Shown here piece by piece: positions 50,553 to 63,718 of a stretch of 64,000 bases of DNA. A program made the translations under genes and the position numbers. The number at the start of each line of letters is the position of its first letter. Position 1 is the first letter of the stretch. Below the pieces are notes generated by a model. It ran no database searches. It was given only the letters and a program-made list of their open reading frames with translations, and was not told the origin of the DNA. This DNA is from Neelides folsomi (Eukaryota > Arthropoda > Collembola > Neelipleona > Neelidae). The DNA is taken from the NCBI GenBank assembly GCA_034687125.1, contig JAQGBZ010000002.1, forward strand, positions 620,001 to 684,000, read 5' to 3'.

Positions 50553-52403
50553 ACCCTCGGCACCCCTCAATTCATATCTCCCAAACACATCGATGAGGAT
50601 GATGAAGGAAGATTACATCAACACAATGGAATTACCATTTTATGATCAAATTGTCAAAACTCATTTGATATCTCTTGTTACAAGTTGAGTCAAACCCATT
50701 CATTGGATCTTCAATAATAACTTATTAACTATTCAGCTTCATTCGGTTTAAAAGACCCTTTGTTTAATATTTAATAAACATGTAATAATTAACACTAAAT
50801 TACTATTCAAATAAATTTACAAGACGTAATATTTTATATCATATATACTCATAGGGTAATATATGTAAGATACATAAATTATTATGGAAGGTTGATTTAT
50901 AAATCAATTTTATATTTACGTGTATTTGAATGTGTGTACATTGTAAGAGAATAAATATTAGATACTTACTATACTTATTAATTACATTACTTCTTATTTC
51001 TTTTACAATAGTTTATGCATTTTATTGGCTTAAGATTATAAATAATAAGTAGGTTAAATTTTTTAGAGACTTTCAAAAATTTGTAGCTAAATTGAGACAA
51101 CTTATTTTAGATATATATTTAATATATATATTATAAAGAAATCCGAAGATGAATTTTATTGTCATTATTTTTAGCTGTGGATTGGGTGCAATTTTAAAAT
51201 TTTAAACCCCTGTGGAAAACAATAATAAAGTAACTATTTATGTATGTAAGTACTCTAATAGTTATTTTTCGCAGTAATAACTGAAGATACTAGTAATACA
51301 ATTTTATTATCAGTTAAAAATTTATTTATTATAAGGATTTGCTATATCAATTGAACCGTTCATTGTTTAATGAAGTTTAATCATATTAGTACATATACTT
51401 AATCTATACAGAGTCGCTGTTTAATTAAACAAAGAAAAAGAATATTTAATAAAATATATAAAGAAAGCCAAATACAGACCTTAAATATACTTAACAGACA
51501 CAATATGTTTATTATATGTCATGTATCAATATTGATCAATACATTTTCTTAAGTGTAGTACATATATAGTGCCATTTTTTGATATTTTAGTAAAATTCAA
51601 GTCATTTACGTTTTCTATCAAATGAAGATTTATTTCATATTTCAGTTTTAACAATTAATTAATATAATCATGTATCAAACTTTAATATTTAAACTACCAT
51701 TGATTTTATCCCATTCTAGCTAATATTTGTAATGTAGGTAATTGTATGCTATATAGTACATTAAGTACGTATACTTATGTATACAATTGTAAATTATAAT
51801 TTGTATTTTAATCTAAAGATGATCGAAATTTTAAATTGTTTTCCTCAAAAAATTGAATTGAATTAACTTTTACATTAACTGATACATTTCATTACAAGGC
51901 AGGGTATTGTAACGTTTGAATAATTAGTAAAATATCCCTTCAGCCCTCAAACTCCATTTGTTATTTCAATTTATCAAACAATTTTTATTTTTATTTTTAA
52001 TAATTAAACTAATAAGAAGTTTTCATGTGTCAGATTTATAAATAAATTAATGAAATTTTATTAAACGCATATTTATTAATTCAAAGCCAACATGAGACCA
52101 AAAATGGTCAATGTAAAAGTGTAAGTGAGATGATTATAATGTAATATATATATAATATGTATTTAATTCAAATATGGAATTCGTCGTTTTAATTATCAAT
52201 AATAAGAACGGACAAAATGGAAATATACATATTCGAAATGGAGGAATAAGGAAAAAATGTGTTGTGTGTATTATAAGAAATACAAAAATGTGTACATTGA
52301 AAAAGGAGTGAAGACAATACGAATTTACTTCTCATCATGAAGTTCATCTCGATTAAAAATTATTTATTATTCAATATTAATTATTCATTTCAAGCATGAT
52401 GCA
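50553..52403. other. Convergent 3' flanks of Pax6 and annexin, AT-rich
   Basis: No gene seen. It contains the 3' UTR of Pax6 from the left and possibly the end of the annexin transcript from the right. Confidence 0.5.
50773..50778 (+). terminator. Candidate Pax6 polyadenylation signal
   Basis: AATAAA about 220 bases after the Pax6 stop codon, the first such hexamer on this strand that I see there. Confidence 0.4.
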
Positions 52404-52413
52404 TTTATTTATT
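52404..52413 (-). terminator. Candidate annexin polyadenylation signals
   Basis: TTTATTTATT on the plus strand gives two overlapping AATAAA hexamers on the minus strand, about 90 bases beyond the annexin stop codon. Confidence 0.5.
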
Positions 52414-52499
52414 AAAACCCGCTGGCATTCATATGTCCACCCAAATATCATAAATTGTGAATTATTAATTTGAATAATAATACGTCAAATTGTAAAAAC

Positions 52500-55400
52500 T
52501 CAACCGATCAAAGCAAGAAGAATCTTCTTGTAATCTCCGCTCGTATCACCCTGAAAATTACCAAAAGTTAATCAAATAAATATTTAAGATATTTAATACA
52601 GTAATATTATTATAATTATATAAAATGCGTTAAGTATTAGTGTTTTTTATATCTTACGGAAACGGCTGAAGCAAGGCTTTTCCCATACATTCTCTGATAT
52701 TCTTGTTTGATATTTTCCATGTCAATTTCAGCTCTGGTTACACACAACATGATCAAATCATCATCCTTTGTTCCAAATCCAGCGACTGAGTCATGCATCC
52801 GAGCAGCAAAATAGGCTGCACGATTATGGGCACTTCGCACTGTAAAATAATGATTAAAATCAATAATTTAATATTATCATTATCAGTACTTAATCTTTAT
52901 AAATTTCCTTTAGAATTTGAATATTAGACTTTTATAAACATGTTTAATAATTTAAATTGTTTGCTTACCGACTGCCAATAGTCCTTCTTTTACATCTCCA
53001 GAGAACTCGCTGGCAATTGCCTTTTCAAGTGAGCTCTTTGAAATCTTTTCATATTCTTGCATAACCATTCGGAGCTGTGGAAAACTTCGAGTTGCAAGAA
53101 CCATATTAAATGTCGATTCGTCCGTTCCCCATTTCTTTTCACCTGCAGTTAAACCAATTTAAATGAATAATTATAAATACATTTACCCAGACACATATTA
53201 AATATTTCAATTTCAAATGCCAATTGAAGTTAATGGATAAATTTAACATATAACTTCATGGCTTATAAAGGTTTTAACCTGCTTGATACAAATCTTGGGC
53301 ATCTTTCGCAGCAGCCGCTTGATTTGGCGGATGTTGTTCATTTCGTCCAGCCTGAAAAGAAAATCCATTTCACTCAATATATAACATACATGCATGTAGA
53401 ATACATTCCTAGGTATGTTACATATTAACTATCTAACTATTAAAATATATACGTACGTGTATTAATAAAATTGTTTAGCATTGTATTTTCAATTTGGAAC
53501 TTATTGATTGGTGATTAGAAGCTTATCACAGTAAATTTAAATACAATTGTATAATAATTAAATCAATTTCTTAATCTACCTCGTTATTCTTTATCTTTGT
53601 TAATTTATCTACGCTATTATTAACAATCTGGTATAAATAATATGTATGTGATAAAAGGAAATTAACACATTATTAAATACATAGATTATGTGGAGTATAA
53701 TTATTTGGAACGAATGCTGGAAACTGTTTGTACATGTTTAAATACTACATACATATGGTTTCAATTTATTATTAATTAAAAGCTTTATAATCAAAGCCAA
53801 TGTGGCAAAATGGTTTATGATAACACAAAACGGTATGAAGGAAAATTGAAACCATATGGGAATAATCATTGAAGTAAATTGCTAAGCATTTAAGCTTAAA
53901 GGCAATTAATTATTGAAAATCTTACAGTGGTCATTGAAACAAGGAGACGACGGAAATGTCCAGAAGTATCTCCAGTCAAATCCTTTTCAATCGAACGATT
54001 GTACACTAAAAATAAATATTTAAGGTTAAATGAGAAAATGAAAAATTAAACTTTTGAGCTTAAACAATATTTAAAGTTAAGTGTTATTTACTGCGATGGT
54101 AAGTTTGGTTTATCCACATCATTTCTTGATTGGTGGCTGTGCAGAGAATGTCAACCAAAACCTTTTCTTTCGTTCCAATTCCTGACATGGCTTTTTCCAG
54201 GCATTTGGCCAAATATTCATAAAGCGGAGTCATCATAGCAAGAACAACTTCTTCGAGACGACCGCCAAGTTCGCTTTTCAAATCTTTTATAAGGTCCTTT
54301 ATAGAAAAGAAATTTGAAAGGAGCATTAAATAACCATAAGAAAACATTAAGGATTGAAATAGATTAATAATAAATAAAATGTTAATTGAAGTATTTAGAA
54401 TAAAGTTACTTTTCCATAAGAGGCTTTAAAAGCTCTTGAAATTTCCATCCTTTGGGCATTTGTCCTCTTTGCCAAAATGTTGATAATGGCAGCTTCATCT
54501 GTTCCAAATCCTTTCATTGCCTTTCTAAGAACCGCTGCATCTGACGATGGGTCAAATTGACACGGCTTGATCGAAGGTGTTTCCTTTAATATTTAACTCA
54601 TAATTAATATAAAATCATAATTAGCTTTATTAAATTAATTAATTATTTTAATTAACCTGGTACATCTGCATATTGCTTGGGTTGTATGGAACTTTTGACG
54701 CTACTGAAGCGGAAGAATAGGCTGGATTAAAAGCAGTTGATGCGACAGCAACTGAACCAAAAGAAGTATGTCCTGGCGCTGGAGCGAATTGTCCAACTTG
54801 TTGTCCGTAAGGAGCGCTCTGCGGAGGTCCGTAAGGATTAACTGAATGACTTTGTTCTTGCAAATTTGGATACGATTGTTGTTGTGGTGGAGGAACAAAT
54901 GGTTGATTTCCAGGTGCAGATGGGAAAGTTTGTCCAGAAGGATAAGGCGAACTAAAGTTTCCAATTGGTGGCCCGGTTGGTGGAATCGGCGAAGCTTGAT
55001 AAGCCGGGTAAGGACTTGGATTTACGCTGAACCCAACACCTGGTGAAGGTGGATAAGGAACACTTCCTCCAGGTGGATATGGAGCACTTGAACTTCCTGA
55101 TGTCCAACCTAGTCCTCCGCTACCTCCAAATCCTAATTGATCCGATTGTGGATATGGTGCTTGCCCGGCTGGCTATTATAAGGAATAATGAGGAAAACGA
55201 ATTAATAAAATAATTATCCTTTACCAATCATTAGTCAATTTTTAACAAATATCTAAACCAATTTCATCATATTAAACCATCAATATTAATTATTAAATTA
55301 ATCATATTATTAGTATTGATTTTATTAAATTTTGCAAAATGTTTCCTTTCACCTTTAATTATTACAAAATTTTCCTTGTAAAGGAAACCGCATATTGTAT

Positions 55401-55576
55401 ATTTCAATGATAAGTCGATGGAAGGAAATGTCCAATATATGAATTGGTTAATATTATTATAATTAATAAGATTATGTGTATAATTAAAATGTTTTAAAGA
55501 CCTGTGGCGGAGCTCCTGGATAAGGAGGCTGCGGCGGATAACTTCTGTTCTGATCTCCGTAAGGATTTGGGTACAT
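52500..55576 (-). CDS. AnxB11: Annexin with proline/tyrosine-rich N-terminus (annexin B11 / A7-A11 type)
   Basis: Calcium-dependent phospholipid-binding protein of membranes and vesicle traffic. Minus-strand coding exons: 55576-55502, 55172-54657, 54583-54410, 54296-54092, 54005-53926, 53351-53279, 53142-52969, 52839-52658 and 52550-52500, in phase, 509 residues. Residues 1 to about 197 are a disordered PYP/PPG/Gln-rich region (starts [16 protein letters not shown]). Four annexin repeats follow, each with its calcium-loop signature: [21 protein letters not shown] and AGFGTKD. The end is [12 protein letters not shown]. The long PY-rich head is why I favour the B11/A7/A11 type over short-headed annexins. 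An acceptor (CATTCCAG) just upstream of the ATG implies a separate untranslated first exon. Convergent with Pax6. Confidence 0.95.
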
Positions 55577-57327
55577 TTAGAGCTGGAATGTAAAATAACA
55601 AACCCAGTTGAACAAAATTATTCATAACCTCAATTAGGACTTTAGGGATGGATATATTATTATCAAAGTGAACTACAAATTATAACAACTCCCACAATCT
55701 CAATTTATCATAATATGAATTTCACATATATATGCGTTTGTCTATGTTGAAAGGATTTGCCATTTGGCTTCATATGTAAGATACGTGTAGATATATGGTA
55801 TGAATTTTATGAGTATTTTAATAGAGGTTCAAAAAGCTCCTCGTGACATGAAATGAGATCATTAGGATAATAAGCTCCATTCTCACATCCTAATTTGAAA
55901 CTTTTGGAGGTCGAATGTCTTCCCAAGTCTTTTCCGGTTCTTTAAAACATTTTAAATAATTATATTCACAAAAGCTTGAGATTTACGATACAATTTAACT
56001 GAATATTTATGACATTAGCCCATATGCTGTTAAAAGGTCATTAATTGTAATCTCACTCAAAGTTGGTTAAAATTGTATGAAATGATAATTGGATTATTTA
56101 CCTGGTAATTTGAACAATTTTGAAAAATAAGGTGTGGGAATTGATCAATTAAATTATAGTAGAATTGGTTTAAATGTGTTTAATATCAGGATCTTAAATG
56201 AATTTATTTAAATCATTAAATTATAAATGTTTCGTTTTTCGTTTAAAATTTCATTTTGTTGTTTTTTCCTCAAAGCACAGCGCGACGTTTAGAATGTTAA
56301 TAGCATGAAATGAACAGAACCCATGGACCTTATTTAATGTTAAAAGCTATTTAATTTTTATCTCATTTAACTTCACATTATCACATTATTCAAATAACAA
56401 AATTAAATATTAGCTAAAGATAGACAACTTAATGTTAGTCAATATTTATAGTGTGAATTGTGTTATGGTTAACTTTACTCTTTTTCCAACAATAAACATG
56501 AATTTCAGATTTGGAATGAAAAATGCCATGCGAAAATGTAAAGTTGAAAGAAAAATAAATAATTTTCTTAATTTAAATAACTTACCACTCGAACCCCAAA
56601 TGTTTTTCTGCCTACAATTAAACTTCCTAATTTATTTATATTATAGTTCAAGGATTTAACTTCATATTCGAATTAACCTGTGTGAATATGACACTACACC
56701 TTTAAACTAAATATACATACAGTCACTTTAAGTATATTTGCAAAATATTGACTGTATTTATTTATTTGCACAATTGAGCTTATGCTTATTTTGAAAGTTA
56801 TTAAACTGATCGTGTGAGTAATCGATTTAACCCTTTATTCCGTTCCTATTAGAACTTCCAGTTTAATACATTCAGTTTATATTTTAAAAGGTATATAAAT
56901 TGGATCTGCGAGTTTTGGTGTGTTTCGAGATTTCCCCTCTCCCAATGCATTAAAATAGCGAAACTCGACTTATTTTGGTCCACCGGAATCTCGTGAGATT
57001 TTTTTCCTTTGTGCATGGGCGTGGTTGGTTAATTTAAACAGCTGGCTGACTCACTTATTCGGGTCAATTTATTCATCATTTATTTATATTTGTAGTTATA
57101 TGGGAGAATGAACTATTTGGGAAATAAAACACTTCCATTTTCATCATTTGTCATCATTTGAAATACATTTATAATTTTTTCTATACAAGTATTCTATTAA
57201 AAAAAATATTTCTAGTAAAATAAATTGTTATATTAGTGTAAACACACTACCTATATTATTTTATTGCTCTTACAAAACTTATAATTTAATTGGTTTATTA
57301 AATAACCTCATATGATTTTTAAATGTA
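55577..57327. other. Annexin upstream region, no gene seen
   Basis: Should contain the annexin untranslated first exon and promoter on the minus strand; the exact start is not visible. An open frame at 56432-56659 is AT-rich and unrecognised. Confidence 0.45.
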
Positions 57328-57614
57328 CAGGGGTGTATTCTTTCAATGCCGAAATCCGATTCCGGAAATCCCTAGAAACCGGATTTCGGAATCGTTTCGT
57401 CCCATCAACAATTTTGGCAAATATCGAAAATGGCTAAATTTCTAGGAGTGGTTTTCGGAGTGGCACAAGCGCGAATTTCAATTTCTTTAATTTAAAATAC
57501 GTTTTTCTTCATTTCCGATCTTTCTCTCATTAAACATTACACTTTCACGTTAAATATAATCCCATTTAAACTTTCAACTCGTATCAAAGGAAGAAACTCA
57601 AGCCTAAAGTAACC

Positions 57615-58354
57615 ATGCCGCAGAGGTAAAATATTTATGATTCGTTAATTAAATTATTTGAAAATTTAATGTAATTAAATGTAATTTATTAAATAATTCC
57701 AATTAGATGCTCGATAAAAATATCAAGATGGAAATATAGGAAAGCACCCTCGAGAAACGAGGTTCGGCAAATCAAACAACAAGGCTACCGATTTGGATCG
57801 TCAAAGGGAATGGTCATCGGTTCTTTTGGTTGCTCAATCGTATGGTTCTTTCCCTAAAAAAGTGTGACAGTTCATTCGGGACAAGAAGTGGGGAGAATGG
57901 AAGAAAGCAACTTTGGTAAATTTTTTAGGCAAAACGCAAGCGCCCGACAAAGACGAGTCGAGGGAGGAAAGGAATTCGAGTTAGACGCTACCGATTTAAA
58001 GATTTTTGAGATCATAGGTGAGGATTCATACATACTTGATGGAATGCCGATCGGCGAGAGCGGACGTTCTTCAAAGATCAAAATCTCCAGCGCCAAAAAA
58101 ATCCACCCGAAGAAAGCCAAGAGAATCAAAATGTGTCACCTTCTACTTCCAAGGCAAAAGCGATGGCCATTCAAAAGTCTTCGAATTTGAGCTGCCGTTC
58201 CCGATGCGATGACCAAGAATTGCGAAGCAAACGCATGAAACTCTCCATCAACCTCATGGAGATTCAAATTGCCAAAGAGAAAATCCTCCTTTTCGAGTTG
58301 GAGAAGAAGAACGACCTTCCGCCCTCAAAGCACACCGCAGAATATTATAATTAA
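57615..58354 (+). pseudogene. Broken second ORF of the Harbinger element
   Basis: Starts with a possible short first exon (ATG at 57615, donor near 57625, acceptor near 57706) and ends at the stop at 58352-58354. Good-looking sequence jumps between frames, with an in-frame stop near 57866 and at least one frame change between about 57960 and 58130. The last part is a charged helical segment (DDQELRSKRMKLSINLMEIQ). Harbinger elements usually carry a Myb/SANT-like DNA-binding partner protein, but I cannot identify that fold here; the assignment rests on position and element type. Confidence 0.55.
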
Positions 58355-58414
58355 TGGTGTTCATTCAAAATAACTCTTTAATTGTCAATTATTTTATTTA
58401 TGTGATGTGATTTC

Positions 58415-59368
58415 TTAAGTTTCCACTTCCTCTTCTTCCAAATCTTCCATTGCATCTTCCCTCTTGGTGATGTGAAGGGCGCAGCAAGCCATGATGATTC
58501 TTCCAGAAGTTTCAGGCTCATTCCTCAGGTACCGCAAGTATGGAAATTTCCGCTTCGGCGTTCCAATAGCCCTTTCGACAATTTGTCGTGTTCGGCGCGT
58601 TGTTGAAGCGCCTCACCGCTTCAGCGTCCAAGTTCCCTGTGCAGAGGATCGGCCTCATCAGCCATGGGCGTAGAGGGTAGGCTGAGTCTCCAAGTATCAC
58701 GGATCCTTCAAACGGTCTCCATCTATTCTCGAACTCTTCAAAAATTGACGTTTCTCGGAAGGCCCTCGAATCGTGCACTCGTCCCGGCATACGAGCAGAA
58801 ACAAAGAATGACAAATCGGGTTCGGCCATCAGATAAGCGTTGATTGAATGACAAATGTGTCTGTCCACAAAGTCTCGCTCTGCCTCTCCTCGTGGTGCTT
58901 GAATCTGAAACAGGCTCCCATCGACCGTTCCGCAAACGTTGGGAAATCCTCCATGGCCGAAAAATTTTATTGGCATTTGATTCACATTGGCTGGAAATTG
59001 CACAACGTCGTGAAATTGGTGATCAACAATGACTGCAGTGACCCTGTGCACGATTCGATGCACCGTTGGTAAATGCAGTCTTGCCAAACCTGTGAACATC
59101 GGAGACACGATTTTGAGACCCACAGCCGTACCAGTAGAGCCACCAAGAGTTGTTGTTGGGGAGAAAAAGGCCGATTCCTATTGCTTTTATGCACCAAAAA
59201 CCGCCCGAATCGATCCAATATGACTTCAGCTTCTTCGGTTGACACACGGAATCGCATCGTAAACACTGCTCCAACAAAGTGAAAGTTGATTCTCGCTCGA
59301 AACACTTTTGGCCTTCGAATTGGCAGCGATTCATTTTCCTCTTCGCTCTCCGAGTGATAAAAGTCCAT
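58415..59368 (-). pseudogene. Broken HARBI1-like DDE transposase/nuclease
   Basis: Minus-strand relic from the Met at 59368 (MDFYHSESEEENES) to the TAA at 58415-58417. Seen: an N-terminal helical part (FRVSTEEAEVILDRFG), the first catalytic Asp in GTVDGSLFQIQAP (near 58920), the second in ILGDSAYPLRPW (near 58690) and the Glu in VERAIG (near 58570). The catalytic triad is therefore present but split across frames: one break near 59125 and another near 58600. The C-terminus ACCALH corresponds to the usual AC.LHN.C ending. Very short introns are an alternative to frameshifts but no good splice sites are seen. Confidence 0.85.
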
Positions 59369-59806
59369 CTAACAAGTAACATTTTATAAATCTTCCATTT
59401 TTATCCCAAAAATAGCAATTAATTGTAATTGAAATTAAACGCGGTTAAACATTTTTAAAGTTTAATATTACCTTTTAAAGTTGTAGTTCAATAGTCAATC
59501 AACAGATTGGCTCATGTGGAAAATTAAAAATTCATTGTTTAATTTAATTAAACACGGTGTTAAATATTTTCCGGAGTGTCGAGATATTTTAGTGAGACTC
59601 CGAAAACTTTATGCAGTTTTAGTTTTACTCCGAAAACCCAACTCCGGAAACATTATTTCGATGGGACCAAAATGGGATTTTTACGTTGAGCCACTCCGGA
59701 AACCGAACTCCGATTCCGAAATCCGATTCCGATTTCCATGGGATGAAACGGTTTTTTTATTTTCGGATTTCGGAGTAAGAATCGGAGTTGAAAGAATGCA
59801 GCCCAG

Positions 59807-62800
59807 TAAATGGTAGAATCCTATGCTCTTCTTATGAGTAATGATTATATAAGATTAGTGATGGTTCTATTAATAAATATGAAGGCAATCACCTTGTTTA
59901 TTTGCAGAGAGGAAGAAAAATGTGTTTGACACAAACAGAGGGTAATAGACACGTCAAGTGAGCTGAATTAGAAAAAATCCAAAAGATTTCCTCTTCAACA
60001 AGGTTAGAATTTTGATGCGTAAAAGGTGTGAATCTACCTGTGAATATTATTTGATTCTCAATGTTAATATTACCAGTTATAGGATTTAATTATACGAGTG
60101 ATTTGTTGTGTAAACTCTAAGAGCCGACTGGTAGAATTGAAACTCCTAATGGCCCTAATGTCAAATTGTCAATTTAATCTAAAGAGCATGACTCATTTCG
60201 TCCACATTACCTTTACCATATATGGTTATAAATATGACGTTGGAAAGTGATAATAATAAAATTAAACACAACAATGGAAGACCTTTTTTTAATTCATTTT
60301 ATAACTAAAGATTGGATGTAACATATGTCTAATAGTCAATGACGTCTCTTGTTTGGTGCAATGCGCTATATGCATTGAAGTAAGTATGTTAATAAATACA
60401 GTCTAGCTATTATATAAACTACAGTAGTACATGGTTGCAAAACTATGTGCGAACTTGCTATGTATACTAAATATTAGTCTAGATATACCTTTATATGATA
60501 AATATCTTTACTATTATTTAGCCGGATATCTTTTTATCTTCAAGGAAAGGGGGGGAAATGTGGACAGGCGAGTTGAGATAATGTATCAATATTCTCATGA
60601 CTATACACCTCTGTCTGTACATATATTATGTATACTACCTACATATATGACGTATATAATGTTATACATCCAAAGATGTATAAAAGTGGTTGTTAAATGT
60701 AGCCAAAGATTCCGAGGGCAAGTCCAAGGATGAAAAAGTGATAATATGAAAACTGAATACACATTTGCACATTTGTACTATTTTGTTAAGGTTTTGAAGT
60801 GTTGAGATAAAATGGGGAAAATGGTTTATTAAATTTTCTAAAAAGATAAAAACTCACAAAAAAAGTCAGAGGCCCATGGCGAAGATCCAAAGTGAAGTAA
60901 AAGACTGAAGTCCACAAGACATTTCCAATAGCTTTTCTTCATGGTTTTCATGGTGCAGGAGATGATGCCAGAGGGTTAAATGACTCACGTTCACTCCCAT
61001 ATACACAAAAGAGTTAAAGGATTTAAAATCATCATCACATTTAAATGATGACTTCAACGGGGTGATTGACATACTAAACACGTGGATTTGGGTTAATTAA
61101 ACGTCATATCATTCTTGTGTCATTGTTGATTGACGATGATTCATAAAATTATAATTATTATTTTTAAATTAATTTTATTTTATTTAAATTAATAATTAAA
61201 AATGAGTGGGATGGATGAATTAATACAATACATAATATATGTTTATTTTCATAAACGACGTAGTTTATTTACTTGTGTAAGTAATTGAATATTATACAAT
61301 TATAATAAACAATTATATATGTATAATATTTATACTTATATATAATATATCCAAATCACGATTTCTATGATTAATCCATTATATTTAAATGATTAATATT
61401 TTGTAGGTATCTCGCATTGAATTGACGACAGTTTCTGCATTTTCCCTCTCTGTGAATTAATTAGATATTAATATTATAAAGTTGACGCATTTGACTAGGA
61501 AATGGTCATCCGATTAAACTTTTGATTATTTATATAGCAAGCACATTGATTAAACCTCCTTAAATATTCAAGTGCGGATTTAATGTGAAGAAGATTAAAA
61601 TTAATAAAAAGAGATAGATTTGTGGAATGGCGAGGAAATTCTTAAATTTAAAATCGATGTTTGTTTCAAGTTTCATACAAATTGATCAGAATTTTAGCAG
61701 CTAGAAATTTACAATTTCCCATTCGCTGATTTTAGTTGTCATAGCAAATAACCTAACTTAATAAGATTCTTTACACACGTCACACTTTTTATTCTAACGT
61801 TTACACATAATTACAATCTGTAATAGTTTTTTTACCCATTTCAAATTTTCACATCAAATATATGATCCATTTTCAAAATGTGGAAGTATAAAGTATTTAA
61901 GTGACGAGAAAATGGTCAATCAGTTCCATATTTTAAATTTATATATTTTTAAGTCCATCTTAAACACACTTTCAGATATTTTTGGTTACAGACACACTTT
62001 TTAGTTTGGGTTTCTAATGAGTCGCTGACTCAGGTTGATCCAAATCATAAATTCGAATTTGATGTGTGTACATTTAGAAATACATTTTTATTAATAATAT
62101 TAATTGTATTATTTAATTTTTGTATATTTCATTCTTGTGATAATAATGAATTAAAATCCCACAAAGGATAAAAATTTATCCATAAAAGTTTAAGTTTAAG
62201 TGAACAAAAAAATGTTTAAATGAAACCATTAATTAATAACCTAACCTAAATTATACAAAAACTAATAATAAAAATGAAAATGTCCATGAAAAAAATTAAA
62301 ATTTTTCTCCACTTCAATAAAAACTCACAAATACACTAATTAAACAATAAGTGAGATTTTGCTTAGGAAGTGAAGAAATATTTACAATATTTAACATATA
62401 AATGCAGGAATGGCAATTACAGTGAGACACTCGATATGAATTCATCAACTGATTAATTATATCTGACAGGAATCTCGTTGAGCAATTAATAAAATGACAA
62501 AAATTGTTTAATTCTAATTATAAAAAATTAACCCTCACAAGTAAGTCAAAAGTAAAGAAGAAAAATATTCTACAAATAAGGAAAATACAAAATGACTAAT
62601 TAAACTAAGCAAACACAAATTCAAAAAAACGAAATTAACAAAATGACTTTTAATGCATTTAAATGGAATATTAGTTTTTAAGGTACTTGAAGAGAATCAT
62701 ACGATATTTACTCTCGATTTAACAACATGTACATAATATATTTATAATACTTGTTGTAAATATGTGTATAAGTAACAGACCATGTAAATTATATAGTATA

Positions 62801-62850
62801 AATAAAGATGAAAATAAAATCAGTGCAGGTCGGAGAGTCTTTTTGGGGAA
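59807..62850. other. AT-rich intergenic DNA
   Basis: No exon, RNA gene or paired inverted repeat recognised. The rightmost few hundred bases should include the 3' UTR of the Goliath-type gene on the minus strand. Confidence 0.45.
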
Positions 62851-63718
62851 TCATTCCGATTTTTCATTTGATTCTGGTAGGGACGTATTTTCACTAGGGA
62901 TGGATTCTTTTGACTCCTCTGACTCTTTTTCCAATGGAATTTCTTCCATGGTCGGAGACGGTGTCAAACTCTCGTTTAAAATTTCCTCTTCTTCTTTCTT
63001 TTCTTCAATTTCCTACAAAAATAAAACCCAGGGGTCAATACAAAAATATTTTAATGGGGCAATGGCCAACATTTAAATTTGAGGTCATGGCTCACTTGAC
63101 TCGGCTGACATTCTTGACATTCTGTGGTGGGAGGAGTTTCAATGGAAGCCGTCATTTCTGGCGGAACTTGAATCTCGACATCTTCGGCGGGTGATTCTGA
63201 ACCCCGTGACTCCTCACTTGAATTGAGACCTTCTTCCATGTCAAGGTGGAGAATGCTCTCCTGGCTCCCCGTAAACTGAAATCAATCAGTTCTCTTTACT
63301 ATTCATACACTCCACAAATGTGGATCATTTCCGCCTTCCAATCACGCAGCTCAGGTCTCTGAATTATGTAAACCTGTGAATACTCCTCACAACTCTCCCA
63401 TTAAACATTCATTGGCTTAATAATAGGTTTAATAAAGGCAGTAAATCAAACTTTGTTTACGATAAATCCATAGAATTTGAGAATGTCCATTTTGCACATT
63501 GGGCAGGTGCGGTGCTCCAAGAGCCAGGGATCTACGCAGCCTTTGTGAAACTCATGTCTGGAATGATGATTAAACATTTGTTACACCAAAGGTTTCCTTG
63601 AGGAATTAAATTAAGAAATTATGATTTATCATTACTTGCAAGGGAGAGTTCTAAGGATATCTCCGGAACGGTATAGCTCGATACACACAGCACAACACTC
63701 ACCTTCGCCCACCAGCTC
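62851..63718 (-). CDS. gol: Goliath/RNF130-RNF150-type RING E3 ubiquitin ligase, C-terminal part
   Basis: Membrane E3 ligase of endosomes in the PA-TM-RING family (family knowledge). Four minus-strand exons in phase: 63718-63636, 63557-63461, 63275-63096 and 63012-62851. The first two encode a RING-H2 finger: [20 protein letters not shown], then [12 protein letters not shown] and [14 protein letters not shown], with all zinc ligands present. The [14 protein letters not shown] stretch is characteristic of the Goliath/GRAIL group. After the finger comes an acidic tail ([14 protein letters not shown], later [10 protein letters not shown]) ending at a TGA. The 5' part, expected to hold the signal peptide, PA domain and transmembrane helix, lies beyond the right edge. 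The first exon shown could start at 63715 instead, removing one residue. Confidence 0.9.

Larger units (their letters stand above)
57328..59806. mobile_element. Decayed Harbinger-type (PIF/Harbinger) DNA transposon
   Basis: About 2.48 kb with imperfect terminal inverted repeats: the left end CAGGGGTGTATTCTTTCAA matches the inverted right end CTGGGCTGCATTCTTTCAA at 15 of 19 positions. Near both ends are many copies of TCCGAAATCC and CTCCGGAAA words. TA lies outside each end; a three-base target duplication is not clear. It carries two convergent broken genes, the usual Harbinger pair: a DDE transposase on minus and a second protein on plus. Confidence 0.85.
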
